NCBI GenBank assembly: GCA_020048795.1
Contig: JAIFMA010000130.1
Location: 1 to 5,150, forward strand
Length of the DNA: 5,150 nucleotides
Origin: Rhodoferax sp.
GTDB lineage: Bacteria > Pseudomonadota > Gammaproteobacteria > Burkholderiales > Burkholderiaceae_C
Direction: 5' to 3'
Both the position numbers and the translations under genes were made by a program. The notes under the pieces are model-generated. The model was not told where the DNA came from. It did not search any database and saw only the letters and a program-made list of their open reading frames with translations. Position 1 is the first letter of the stretch; each line of letters starts with the position of its first letter. Below are positions 1 to 5,150 of the stretch, in pieces.

Positions 1-136
1 CAGCGACACCGCCACCTGGGACCTTGGTTTCTGCGCTGACGTTTTTGTCAAGCCAGTTAAATGCAGCGTCTGTATGCGGGTAAATCACAAACATCGATGA
101 GCTATTGTGAACGTGAAAATCGGAGTCCGTTTCCAT
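1..136 (-). CDS. Small hypothetical protein, N-terminal part, runs off the left edge
   Basis: A good Shine-Dalgarno (AGGAG at 145-141) stands four bases before an ATG at 136, and the frame stays open to the edge, giving 45 residues. It begins METDSDFHVHNSSSMFVIYP and continues HTDAAFNWLDKNVSAETKVPGGGVA. The pattern of a short N-terminal strand, then 'A..WL..NV', then a Gly-rich turn with a following Val-Ala resembles, from memory, a widespread family of uncharacterised proteins of about 70-80 residues in proteobacterial chromosomes, plasmids and prophages. Nothing is known to me about its function. It starts 27 bases after the end of the probable frameshifted gene. The C-terminal part is outside the window. 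Confidence 0.65.
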   Translation of the reverse strand, partial: METDSDFHVHNSSSMFVIYPHTDAAFNWLDKNVSAETKVPGGGVA

Positions 137-140
137 AAAT

Positions 141-145
141 CTCCT
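141..145 (-). promoter_or_regulatory. Shine-Dalgarno of the left-edge gene
   Basis: AGGAG on the minus strand, followed by ATTT and then ATG. It decides the start of the partial gene at 136 and supports that this short frame is truly translated. Confidence 0.6.
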
Positions 146-163
146 GATGAGTATCTGAAATAG

Positions 164-543
164 TCACTTGTTTTCAGTCCTTGTACAAAGGACTGGGTGA
201 AAGTCAAATTGTCTGCTGCCTAGCCAAAATACTGCCAAAATCTTACTCCGATCATCATGATTGACCGACATCTTGAGCGTTGTTGGAATGAGCGGGAAGT
301 CACCGTGCCGCCTTTTCATGACCTCATCGAGTGCATCAATGAAAGATTGAGCCAATTGAGGACAGAAAATCGCACCATCTTGTCAAAGCTCGCAAGTTTG
401 GTGTTCGCTGAAATAATGCAGTCATGTTTTTCTTGTAGTGCGAAAGTATTGACTAGTCGATTTGTGCTTTCAAGCCGGATTGTCCAAGCCGCTGGAGTGG
501 GTGATGATATTTCGCCTTCATTACGAGTCAAAATTTTGGGCAT
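164..543 (-). pseudogene. Probable frameshifted gene, unknown product
   Basis: Two short minus-strand frames overlap. The first starts at the ATG at 543 and stops at 316 (75 codons, beginning MPKILTRNEGE). The second is open from 382 to 164 and contains FCPQLAQSFIDALDEVMKRR, which reads like a real helix but has no good start of its own. A single base missing from the T tract (minus strand; the AAAA at 366-369 on the plus strand) would join them into one protein of about 125 residues. The family is not recognised. The 543 start has no Shine-Dalgarno and follows a stop codon closely. An alternative is two genes: the first stop and an ATG at 319 form an ATGA overlap, which would give a 51-residue second product. 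I prefer the frameshift because the second frame looks coding well before 319. Confidence 0.4.
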
Positions 544-758
544 AAGCTGTCACACCAAAGTTTCATACTTCAAATGTTCGGCCTCCCCCCCTTTGAAAAC
601 CACTAGACATGACGTAGAAAACTTCAGAATTCCTGATCCGCACTGGGGCGACATCCGCGCATTTTCGGAAGGTAATGGCACCAAAAATGTTCTCAAATTT
701 TGACCCTGCTGGATCAGGATGTCTGAACTTATGCTTACTGGCGTATCCCCCTTGATCT
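544..758. other. 215-base stretch without a convincing gene; possible insertion-sequence remnant
   Basis: No frame here looks like a protein. A 67-codon minus-strand frame starts inside the end of the preceding gene but has no Shine-Dalgarno and an unlikely composition. The stretch holds a perfect 9-base inverted repeat (TCCTGATCC at 631-639 and GGATCAGGA at 711-719). On the minus strand, GGGTCAAAATTTGAG and CCGAAAATGCGC resemble pieces I associate with the ends of IS21-like elements. This is a weak resemblance, not an identification. Confidence 0.3.
631..719. repeat. Perfect 9-base inverted repeat enclosing 71 bases
   Basis: TCCTGATCC at 631-639 is the exact complement in reverse of GGATCAGGA at 711-719. 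A second, partly overlapping pair lies inside it (GACATCC at 650-656 and GGATGTC at 717-723). The pairs lie in non-coding DNA. They could be ends of a small element, a protein-binding site or chance. Confidence 0.4.
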
Positions 759-1193
759 TTATGCATCAGGGGTGCTGGGCAACCCTAGGTTGGTACTTGC
801 AGCACAGCTTCTTTTTAGCTTGAATTTTCGCAAGCGCAAGATGGCAAACGTTACGTCTTCATGTTGCACAACCTTGCCTGCTCCTCTCAGCCAGACCGTG
901 ATGGCGATCTCTGCCATATTGCCGTCACTTGGTTCACCCGCCAGCAGATAGACCCTGCCTGATGATGTAGTCGCTTGCATTCGGGTCATTTCGCAACTAA
1001 CGAGTTCGGTCGTGACCCGACCGTTGGTTTTTGGCGTGCTTCCAGTCAAATGCAGTGTTCGTTTGCCGTTTGCGCCAAGGTTGCAGACCCGCATGATTCG
1101 CCACTCGGTTAAAACTGTTACAGGTTCGTCGTGAACGTTACAGCTACTCCTTGCCCATACAAACGCAGTCAAATTTGAATTTTGCTCTCTCAT
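759..1193 (-). CDS. Hypothetical 144-residue protein with SGRVY-type motif
   Basis: The frame begins with an ATG 41 bases after the HAD stop and has no visible Shine-Dalgarno; an internal ATG at 1094 (residue 34) is an alternative. The sequence has the order WRI (31-33), RTLHLTGS (about 45-52), GRVTTELVS, then ATTSSGRVYLLAGEPS (about 74-89), AEIAITVWLRG and EDVTFAIL. From memory, this order (WRI, T.HL, GRV, SGRVYxLxGxP, AE..W, DVT) recurs in small uncharacterised proteins of proteobacterial accessory regions and plasmids, so I take it as a real, beta-rich soluble protein. No function is known to me. The last 20 residues are basic and then low in character, and may be an unconserved extension. 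It could share the phosphoesterase transcript or have its own promoter in the 41-base gap, where I see no clear promoter. Confidence 0.7.
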   Translation of the reverse strand: MREQNSNLTAFVWARSSCNVHDEPVTVLTEWRIMRVCNLGANGKRTLHLTGSTPKTNGRVTTELVSCEMTRMQATTSSGRVYLLAGEPSDGNMAEIAITVWLRGAGKVVQHEDVTFAILRLRKFKLKRSCAASTNLGLPSTPDA

Positions 1194-1234
1194 TATTGTG
1201 TGTATTGATACCCAATGTGGGGTTTTAAATTTAC

Positions 1235-1867
1235 CTAACCGAACTGCTCCAGCAACTTCGCCTGCAGCTTAGCCAGCACATGCGGTTCGGAAATCCCCAG
1301 GTCTGGATCGGTGCGAACGAATAGATCCAGCGTCCATGATGGCCAGTTGAAATAGTCATCATCAAGGGCGATCCACCGATCTGGTACACGCCGACAGACA
1401 TCAGCGTACACCTGAAGTCCCCGTGGGGCTTGGCGAAATAATTGCTGATTCATGGCGCGATGAAACGTTGCACCAATACAGCGTGTTTGGAGGGACTTGG
1501 TCAATCGACTCCTTGCTTGGGTGTAGCCGCTTTGCGCCCATGTAGTCGACAAAACGATGCGCACATGCGGATAGGGCTCTAGCAAGGATTCAAGCAACTT
1601 GGCGTGTTCGAACAGGTAATGAACATGACCGGTCTGTCGGCTGTGCATCAGTGCCTCCAGGCCGAAATGAATTCCTTGCTTACGTGACACAAATACAGAG
1701 TGTGAGTGCAGAACACCATCGAAATCCAAGTAGAGAACGCAGCCACCTTGAATCCGGGGTGGAGGAATACGCTGACTCCACCCTTGCATCAATTCGCTGG
1801 TTATTGACTGTGCTGGGTAGGTCATGCCAATTTCGAGTTGAATATGCTGTTGTTCAAAGTCAGACAT
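1235..1867 (-). CDS. HAD-superfamily phosphatase of the Swiss-Army-Knife RNA-repair type
   Basis: A 210-residue protein with a compact HAD core. Motif I is LYLDFDGVLH at 45-54 (nucleophile D48, acid/base D50), motif II is VLSTTW at 105-110, and the acidic motif IV is ALDDD at 167-171. The ending, RTDPDLGISEPHVLAKLQ at about 185-202, is typical of the short bacterial HAD domains that Pfam names after Swiss Army Knife RNA-repair proteins. HAD enzymes of this kind transfer phosphate to the first Asp and hydrolyse it with Mg; in RNA repair systems they are proposed to remove end phosphates. About 40 residues precede the core, more than most relatives have; later ATG codons at 1825 and 1789 are possible starts. 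None has a clear Shine-Dalgarno. It follows MPE-D by 30 bases, so it probably belongs to the same transcript. Confidence 0.85.
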   Translation of the reverse strand: MSDFEQQHIQLEIGMTYPAQSITSELMQGWSQRIPPPRIQGGCVLYLDFDGVLHSHSVFVSRKQGIHFGLEALMHSRQTGHVHYLFEHAKLLESLLEPYPHVRIVLSTTWAQSGYTQARSRLTKSLQTRCIGATFHRAMNQQLFRQAPRGLQVYADVCRRVPDRWIALDDDYFNWPSWTLDLFVRTDPDLGISEPHVLAKLQAKLLEQFG

Positions 1868-1897
1868 CAGATCTTTTGTTCTGGTGGAGCCGCGCTG

Positions 1898-2698
1898 TCA
1901 TATCTCGACCAGCAAAGCGGGATTGAACCGTGCATTCTCAAAGCCGCCGTTTTTGTGCATATAGCCGCGCGGATTGCTGACGATCCGGGTGCCACTGGCG
2001 TTGTAGTCAACACTGTGGTGCATATGCCCGTGAATCCAAAGACCGGCTTTTCCCATGAGTTGCGTCAAATCGCTGGCGTAAGCCGCTGATAGCATGTCTT
2101 TCGCAAAATATGGGGGCACAGAATTTGGATGCGGCGCATGATGAGTCACCACCACTGTCTTTTTTGGATCAGTACCTTTTCCGAGTTTTTTAGCAAGCCA
2201 CTGAACACTTCCCTGATGCCGGAGCACAGTCAACTCAGGCATCAGGTATTTGGAATGCGCCCAATGAAATTCGGCATACCGTGACAAACTGATGCAATGA
2301 AAATCGTTCATTTGGGCTCTGGCAACCCGCATCGCAGTGGTTTTTTTCTCTGCGCCAAACAACTCGAAATCCGTCCACAGGGTGCATCCCAGGAACCGCA
2401 CGCCGCCCAGATCAACGCCATCAGCTTCCAAAAAATCAATATCATGAGTATTGGCTGCCTCCCGCATGTCGTCAACGTGCCGCATCCAGCGCATCTCGTA
2501 AAACTCATGATTTCCAGCCACCATCACAATAGGTTTGTCAGGAAATGCCTCGCGCGCCCATCGAAAGCCACCCAGGCCATCATCGATATCGCCCGCCAGG
2601 ACAACAACATCAGCATGTTCATCGAGGCGCGCACCATCGATCACCACTGCAAACGGTCGGTGTGACAGATGTACATCGCTGAGGACAAGGATTTTCAT
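1898..2698 (-). CDS. Metallophosphoesterase (MPE-D), complete
   Basis: A 266-residue calcineurin-like phosphoesterase and the closest relative of MPE-C in layout. Motifs seen: SDVHLS at 7-12 (D8, H10), AGDIDD at 35-40, GNHEFYE at 62-68, THHAPH at 185-190, HGHMHHSVDY at 223-232 and NPRGY at 242-246. All metal ligands are present. The middle part (GVRFLGCTLWTDFELFG, about 99-115) is nearly the same as in MPE-A. The frame extends upstream to a GTG at 2746, but that stretch is coding in another frame for the small membrane protein. The ATG at 2698 starts directly with the first strand and overlaps the preceding stop as ATGA, so it is preferred. No good Shine-Dalgarno is seen, which fits translational coupling. 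It ends 30 bases before the HAD gene. Confidence 0.93.
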   Translation of the reverse strand: MKILVLSDVHLSHRPFAVVIDGARLDEHADVVVLAGDIDDGLGGFRWAREAFPDKPIVMVAGNHEFYEMRWMRHVDDMREAANTHDIDFLEADGVDLGGVRFLGCTLWTDFELFGAEKKTTAMRVARAQMNDFHCISLSRYAEFHWAHSKYLMPELTVLRHQGSVQWLAKKLGKGTDPKKTVVVTHHAPHPNSVPPYFAKDMLSAAYASDLTQLMGKAGLWIHGHMHHSVDYNASGTRIVSNPRGYMHKNGGFENARFNPALLVEI

Positions 2699-2835
2699 TT
2701 GTTCATGAGCTGCAAACAATAAAAAAACGAGTTCGTCTCTCGGCACTCTTTCCAGACAGAAAAATTGAAGTAGGCCACCACTGAAATTGCAATCACGATC
2801 ACCCCGACCAGCAGAAATTCATTGGCTTTTTTCAT
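2695..2835 (-). CDS. Small single-span membrane protein, 46 residues
   Basis: A short frame fills the gap between MPE-C and MPE-D. Its ATG shares one base with the TGA of MPE-C (TGATG) and its TGA overlaps the ATG of MPE-D (ATGA), so it fits the space exactly. The product begins MKKANEF, then has a strongly hydrophobic segment at about 7-23 (FLLVGVIVIAISVVAYF), and ends with a polar tail that contains WKEC, SFFYC and two cysteines (C31, C40). The N-terminal lysines suggest a cytoplasmic N-terminus and a periplasmic tail, where the two cysteines could form a disulfide. From memory, small proteins with an 'ECR...S(F/W)FYC' tail occur in tailed phages and mobile elements; I cannot confirm a family. 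A link with the soluble phosphoesterases is inferred only from coupling. Confidence 0.72.
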   Translation of the reverse strand: MKKANEFLLVGVIVIAISVVAYFNFSVWKECRETNSFFYCLQLMNK

Positions 2836-3674
2836 CAAACTTCAACCAGCAAATTTCGATCAAATGCCTTGTTTTCAAACTCGTATTCGCTCGGATCAAG
2901 GGCATGGCGACGGTTCAGAACATAGCCCGCCGGATTGGCGACCACCCGGCATCGCCCGACCTGGTAATCGAAGCTGTCGTGCACATGACCATGCAGCCAT
3001 AAATCAACATTTGGCATCAGATCGGCAAGATCACTGACAAAAGCTGCATTGAGTTGATTGCCGATATATCGTGGATGTACTGACAATGGATGAGGGGCAT
3101 GGTGTGACACCACCACCGTTTTGCCTTCAAAGGGTTTCGCCAACTCATCTGTCAGCCATGCCCGTGCGATCTCATGGCGTTCAAGTGCATCTTGCGGAGT
3201 AAACTCATGCCGCCCAATGCGAATTTGGTAATGATCATTGAGTCTGGTCCCGCAGTACTCCATCAATTGTCTTTGGGTTCGATTTAGTTCCAAACGGTAA
3301 TCAGTCCACAGCGTAGTGCCAAGAAAGCGCACACCGTCAATCACAACACTGTCGTTTTCCAGAAAATGGATGTTGTTGAGTGCGGCCCCTTTGCGCAGCT
3401 TGCCATAAATCGGATCAATGGGGTGGCCATAAAATTCGTGATTGCCAGCGATATAAATAATGTTGCGAGGCTTATCCATCGCCCAATCTGCAAATAATTT
3501 GCAAGCATAAGCACCGTCTGCAATGTCGCCAGCCAGCACCAACACATCAGCACCAGGCACTGGACCAATAATTCGTTTTGGCAAAAATTCTTTGCTCGAT
3601 GACGCGGTATATAACTGGCCGGGCTTGTAATTCAACATCTCAAGGTGCAAATCACTGGCGAGATGGATTTTCAT
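2835..3674 (-). CDS. Metallophosphoesterase (MPE-C), complete
   Basis: A 279-residue enzyme of the calcineurin-like phosphoesterase superfamily. Metal-site motifs seen in order: SDLH at 7-10, AGD at 48-50, GNHEFYG at 77-83, SHHAPH at 190-195 and HGHVHDSFDY at 228-237, followed by NPAGY at 247-251. The set is complete, so it should be an active di-metal hydrolase; the substrate cannot be read from the sequence. The frame is open for 14 more codons upstream, but these lie inside the preceding gene. The start at MKIHLASDLHLE (3674) puts the first beta strand at the N-terminus, as usual for this fold, and forms an ATGA overlap with the 84-residue gene. A GGGGT element lies about ten bases upstream. 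The stop overlaps the start of the small membrane protein (TGATG). There is no signal peptide, so a cytosolic location is expected. It is paralogous to MPE-A and MPE-D. Confidence 0.93.
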   Translation of the reverse strand: MKIHLASDLHLEMLNYKPGQLYTASSSKEFLPKRIIGPVPGADVLVLAGDIADGAYACKLFADWAMDKPRNIIYIAGNHEFYGHPIDPIYGKLRKGAALNNIHFLENDSVVIDGVRFLGTTLWTDYRLELNRTQRQLMEYCGTRLNDHYQIRIGRHEFTPQDALERHEIARAWLTDELAKPFEGKTVVVSHHAPHPLSVHPRYIGNQLNAAFVSDLADLMPNVDLWLHGHVHDSFDYQVGRCRVVANPAGYVLNRRHALDPSEYEFENKAFDRNLLVEV

Positions 3675-3925
3675 GACATTCGTACCCCAAGTTCGAACTT
3701 GGCCATGCGTGCCCAAGTCATATCGCCTGTAGCCACGGCCTTCATGATGTCTTCGAATTTATTCTCCAGCGTCCAGATGTGCCATTGCGCATGACCTGGC
3801 AAAACACCGGAATCGATGAGGAGTTGTGCCAGCGCGATGGGACTCTCATGCGAAAGCAACGCTCCATCGCCGAGCAGCGCGGTAAACACTTTTTCATCAT
3901 TTTTAAAATTCAGTGTTGCTTTCAT
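3671..3925 (-). CDS. Hypothetical 84-residue protein between two phosphoesterases
   Basis: The start is the ATG at 3925, nine bases after the TAA of MPE-B. A strong Shine-Dalgarno (AAGGAG, formed partly by that stop codon) lies six bases upstream and decides against the neighbouring TTG. The stop TGA overlaps the ATG of MPE-C as ATGA, so the two are probably translationally coupled. I do not recognise the family. The sequence starts with a short charged beta-like stretch (KATLNFKNDEKVF), followed by an alternating helical region (ALAQLLIDSGVLPG), a tryptophan-rich WHIWTLENKFEDI segment and a helical tail. There is no signal peptide, membrane segment or cysteine. Its position suggests a small partner or regulator of the flanking enzymes, but nothing in the sequence shows this. 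Confidence 0.8.
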   Translation of the reverse strand: MKATLNFKNDEKVFTALLGDGALLSHESPIALAQLLIDSGVLPGHAQWHIWTLENKFEDIMKAVATGDMTWARMAKFELGVRMS

Positions 3926-3928
3926 CAA

Positions 3929-3936
3929 TTCTCCTT
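3929..3936 (-). promoter_or_regulatory. Strong Shine-Dalgarno for the 84-residue protein
   Basis: Read on the minus strand, TAAGGAG lies just before ATTG-ATG. It overlaps the TAA stop codon of MPE-B and has the best anti-16S match in the run of genes. It fixes the ATG at 3925 as the start and suggests fresh initiation here rather than pure coupling. Confidence 0.7.
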
Positions 3937-4606
3937 ACAGACAAAGCAGTCCGTGCGATACATCCCAACCCACGTTGAAATACTTGATCCGGTGGTTTGA
4001 CTCCATCGTTTTCTCATGCAAGTGGCCGTGATAGTTCATGACCAGTTCGCCCTTGTAACTGCTTGGAATGAAAGCCGGATAATGCGAAACAAACACCATC
4101 CGTCCCATGAGTCCAGGCCAATACAGGAAGGGAATAAGGGCCTCAAACAGCTTTCTTTCACGGCCATACCGGCAAACCCCTTCGCGAGTCATGTCATGGT
4201 TGCCCACAACCAGGATTTTTCTTGCAGGAATTGTTCTGATGAGGTCAACACCGTCCTGGTAGTTGCCCATGGTCATGTCGCCCACAAAGATCAGCAGATC
4301 GGTGGCTGGCACCTTTTGCAGCAATTGCAGGTGTGCACCCGTCATGTCACTGACGTTATAGAACGGACGATTGCTGTATCGGATGATGTTGGCATGCAAG
4401 AAATGCATGTCTGAGGTCATCCAGACACGCTCACCGGCTGCCATGGCGTTACTCACCATCTGACTGGTTGATTCAATCAAATCCTTGTTGATCAGATTGA
4501 GTAGTCCAAGATTGAGAGCCGTACTGACGCGGGTTTCGCAGTCAAGCGTGTGCTCAAAAATACCTCTGGCGATTTCAAAATTCATGATTTTGAGCCCAGT
4601 TTCCAT
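3935..4606 (-). CDS. Calcineurin-like phosphoesterase (MPE-B), distant subfamily with N-terminal extension
   Basis: This 223-residue protein carries all the metal-site motifs of the metallophosphoesterase fold: SDMHFLHANI at 65-74 (D66, H68), VGDM at 108-111, VGNHDM at 134-139, SHYP at 174-177, HGHLH at 193-197 and a final NVGWD at 211-215. The wording of the first and last motifs resembles small bacterial and phage phosphoesterases of the COG4186 type rather than the MPE-A/C/D group. The first 60 residues, before the catalytic domain, are mostly helical in character and are not expected in that family. The ATG at 4606 overlaps MPE-A by 32 bases; a second in-frame ATG at 4585 would cut the overlap to 11 bases. 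Neither has a strong Shine-Dalgarno, so the start is uncertain by seven residues. The active site looks intact. Confidence 0.9.
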   Translation of the reverse strand: METGLKIMNFEIARGIFEHTLDCETRVSTALNLGLLNLINKDLIESTSQMVSNAMAAGERVWMTSDMHFLHANIIRYSNRPFYNVSDMTGAHLQLLQKVPATDLLIFVGDMTMGNYQDGVDLIRTIPARKILVVGNHDMTREGVCRYGRERKLFEALIPFLYWPGLMGRMVFVSHYPAFIPSSYKGELVMNYHGHLHEKTMESNHRIKYFNVGWDVSHGLLCL

Positions 4607-5150
4607 CCGGTAACTGCGCTACCAGATACCCTGAATCGAATTGATAGTTTTCAGGTTCAGCCAACCAAGATTCGTAGCCTCTCGGATTGGCAATCACACG
4701 GGTGGACTGTTTGCTGTCACCCAGGCGATAGTCAACATGGTTATGGCTGTGTCCATGTATCCAAAGGCTGGTCTGCCTGACGAGTTCAACAGGAATATGT
4801 GATCCAAAAACTACATTCATTTCATCGCCTACGAATTTTGGCGGTGTCGATTTCTTGTTTGGGTAGTGGTGCGTGACCACCACTGTTTTGGAGCGTTCAC
4901 ACAAGGACAATTGCTCTTGCAACCATGCTCTGCTTGCTAAATGGCGATTTATGGTCAACTCTGGTGAAAGTCTGCCGGTCATGCTTCGTCTGGACTGAAT
5001 GCGCCCCAGGTAGTCAGGCCAGCGCTTGTCTGACATTTCCATCAGTGTTTGTTTTCTCTCCAACCCGTAAAACTCAAAATCTGTCCAAAGGGTGCAACCA
5101 AGAAACCGGATGCCCTTGATCGTCACGGAATCGTTTTCCAGAAAGTGCAC
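4575..5150 (-). CDS. Metallophosphoesterase (MPE-A), C-terminal part, cut by window edge
   Basis: The frame is open to the right edge, so the true start and the first metal-binding motifs (DxH, GD, GNHE) lie outside the window; the first visible codon is an internal GTG. The 191 visible residues hold the second half of a calcineurin-like phosphoesterase: FLEND near residue 3, RFLGCTLWTDF at 15-25, the motif VVVTHH at about 90-95, and HGHSH at 132-136, whose histidines bind the second metal of the di-metal site. NPRGY follows at 155-159. These blocks match MPE-C and MPE-D downstream, so about 90-100 residues are missing. The family hydrolyses phosphomono- or diesters with Mn, Fe or Zn; the substrate is unknown. 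The protein runs about 12 residues past the end shared by MPE-C and MPE-D and overlaps the start of MPE-B. It is probably a cytosolic enzyme. Confidence 0.9.
   Translation of the reverse strand: MHFLENDSVTIKGIRFLGCTLWTDFEFYGLERKQTLMEMSDKRWPDYLGRIQSRRSMTGRLSPELTINRHLASRAWLQEQLSLCERSKTVVVTHHYPNKKSTPPKFVGDEMNVVFGSHIPVELVRQTSLWIHGHSHNHVDYRLGDSKQSTRVIANPRGYESWLAEPENYQFDSGYLVAQLPDGNWAQNHEF

Noticed and set aside
257..703. Plus-strand frame of 148 codons over the left part
   Set aside because: It runs antisense to the frameshifted minus-strand gene and across the non-coding stretch, has no Shine-Dalgarno, and its composition does not look like a protein. All convincing genes lie on the other strand.
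563..766. Minus-strand frame of 67 codons overlapping the end of the 144-residue gene
   Set aside because: There is a short overlap with the preceding stop, but no ribosome site and a composition typical of non-coding DNA. The stretch contains the inverted repeat.
748..772. Hairpin CCCCT-GAT/ATC-A-AGGGG at the stop of the 144-residue gene
   Set aside because: The stem has a bulge, spans the stop codon and is not followed by a T run, so I do not call it a terminator.
1194..1234. Possible promoter or terminator between the HAD gene and the 144-residue gene
   Set aside because: Only a four-base ACCC/GGGT stem and AT-rich bases are seen; no convincing -35/-10 pair or T run.
2297..2665. Plus-strand frame of 122 codons opposite MPE-D
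   Set aside because: It is fully antisense to a gene with all phosphoesterase motifs and has no ribosome site; it is a shadow frame.
2699..2746. Longer N-terminus of MPE-D from the GTG at 2746
   Set aside because: The extra 16 residues come from DNA that codes for the small membrane protein in another frame, and the fold begins at the ATG at 2698.
4016..4414. Plus-strand frame of 132 codons opposite MPE-B
   Set aside because: It is antisense to the conserved motifs of MPE-B; the open frame follows from the codon use of the real gene.

Overview
All genes I can support lie on the minus strand and are read from the right edge (5150) towards the left edge (1). GC content is intermediate and the intergenic gaps are very short. 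The left part holds small accessory proteins of a kind often met on proteobacterial plasmids, integrative elements and prophages. I infer a proteobacterium, perhaps a betaproteobacterium, and probably an accessory or mobile region. No rRNA, tRNA, CRISPR array, integrase or replication gene is visible.

Right part (5150 to 1898): a run of metallophosphoesterase (calcineurin-like) genes. In order of transcription these are MPE-A (5150-4575, its N-terminal part cut off by the window edge), MPE-B (4606-3935, a different subfamily), an 84-residue unknown protein (3925-3671), MPE-C (3674-2835), a 46-residue single-span membrane protein (2835-2695) and MPE-D (2698-1898). MPE-A, -C and -D are clearly paralogous. 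MPE-B is a distant member with an extra N-terminal helical segment. The genes are tightly coupled, with a long overlap, a 9-base gap carrying a strong Shine-Dalgarno, then ATGA, TGATG and ATGA overlaps.

Middle part (1867 to 759): a HAD-fold phosphatase of the type found in 'Swiss Army Knife' RNA-repair proteins follows MPE-D after 30 bases. After another 41 bases comes a 144-residue hypothetical protein with an SGRVY-type motif. The left end (about 760 to 1) is more degraded. It has a 215-base stretch without a convincing gene, a pair of overlapping short frames that look like one frameshifted gene (543-164), and the N-terminus of a further small protein (136 to the edge) with a clear Shine-Dalgarno.

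Taken together, at least four metal-dependent phosphoesterases and one HAD phosphatase sit in one apparent transcription unit. The family signatures point to hydrolysis of phosphate esters. The HAD type, together with the clustering, suggests nucleic-acid or nucleotide end processing as a hypothesis. The sequence does not show the substrate.
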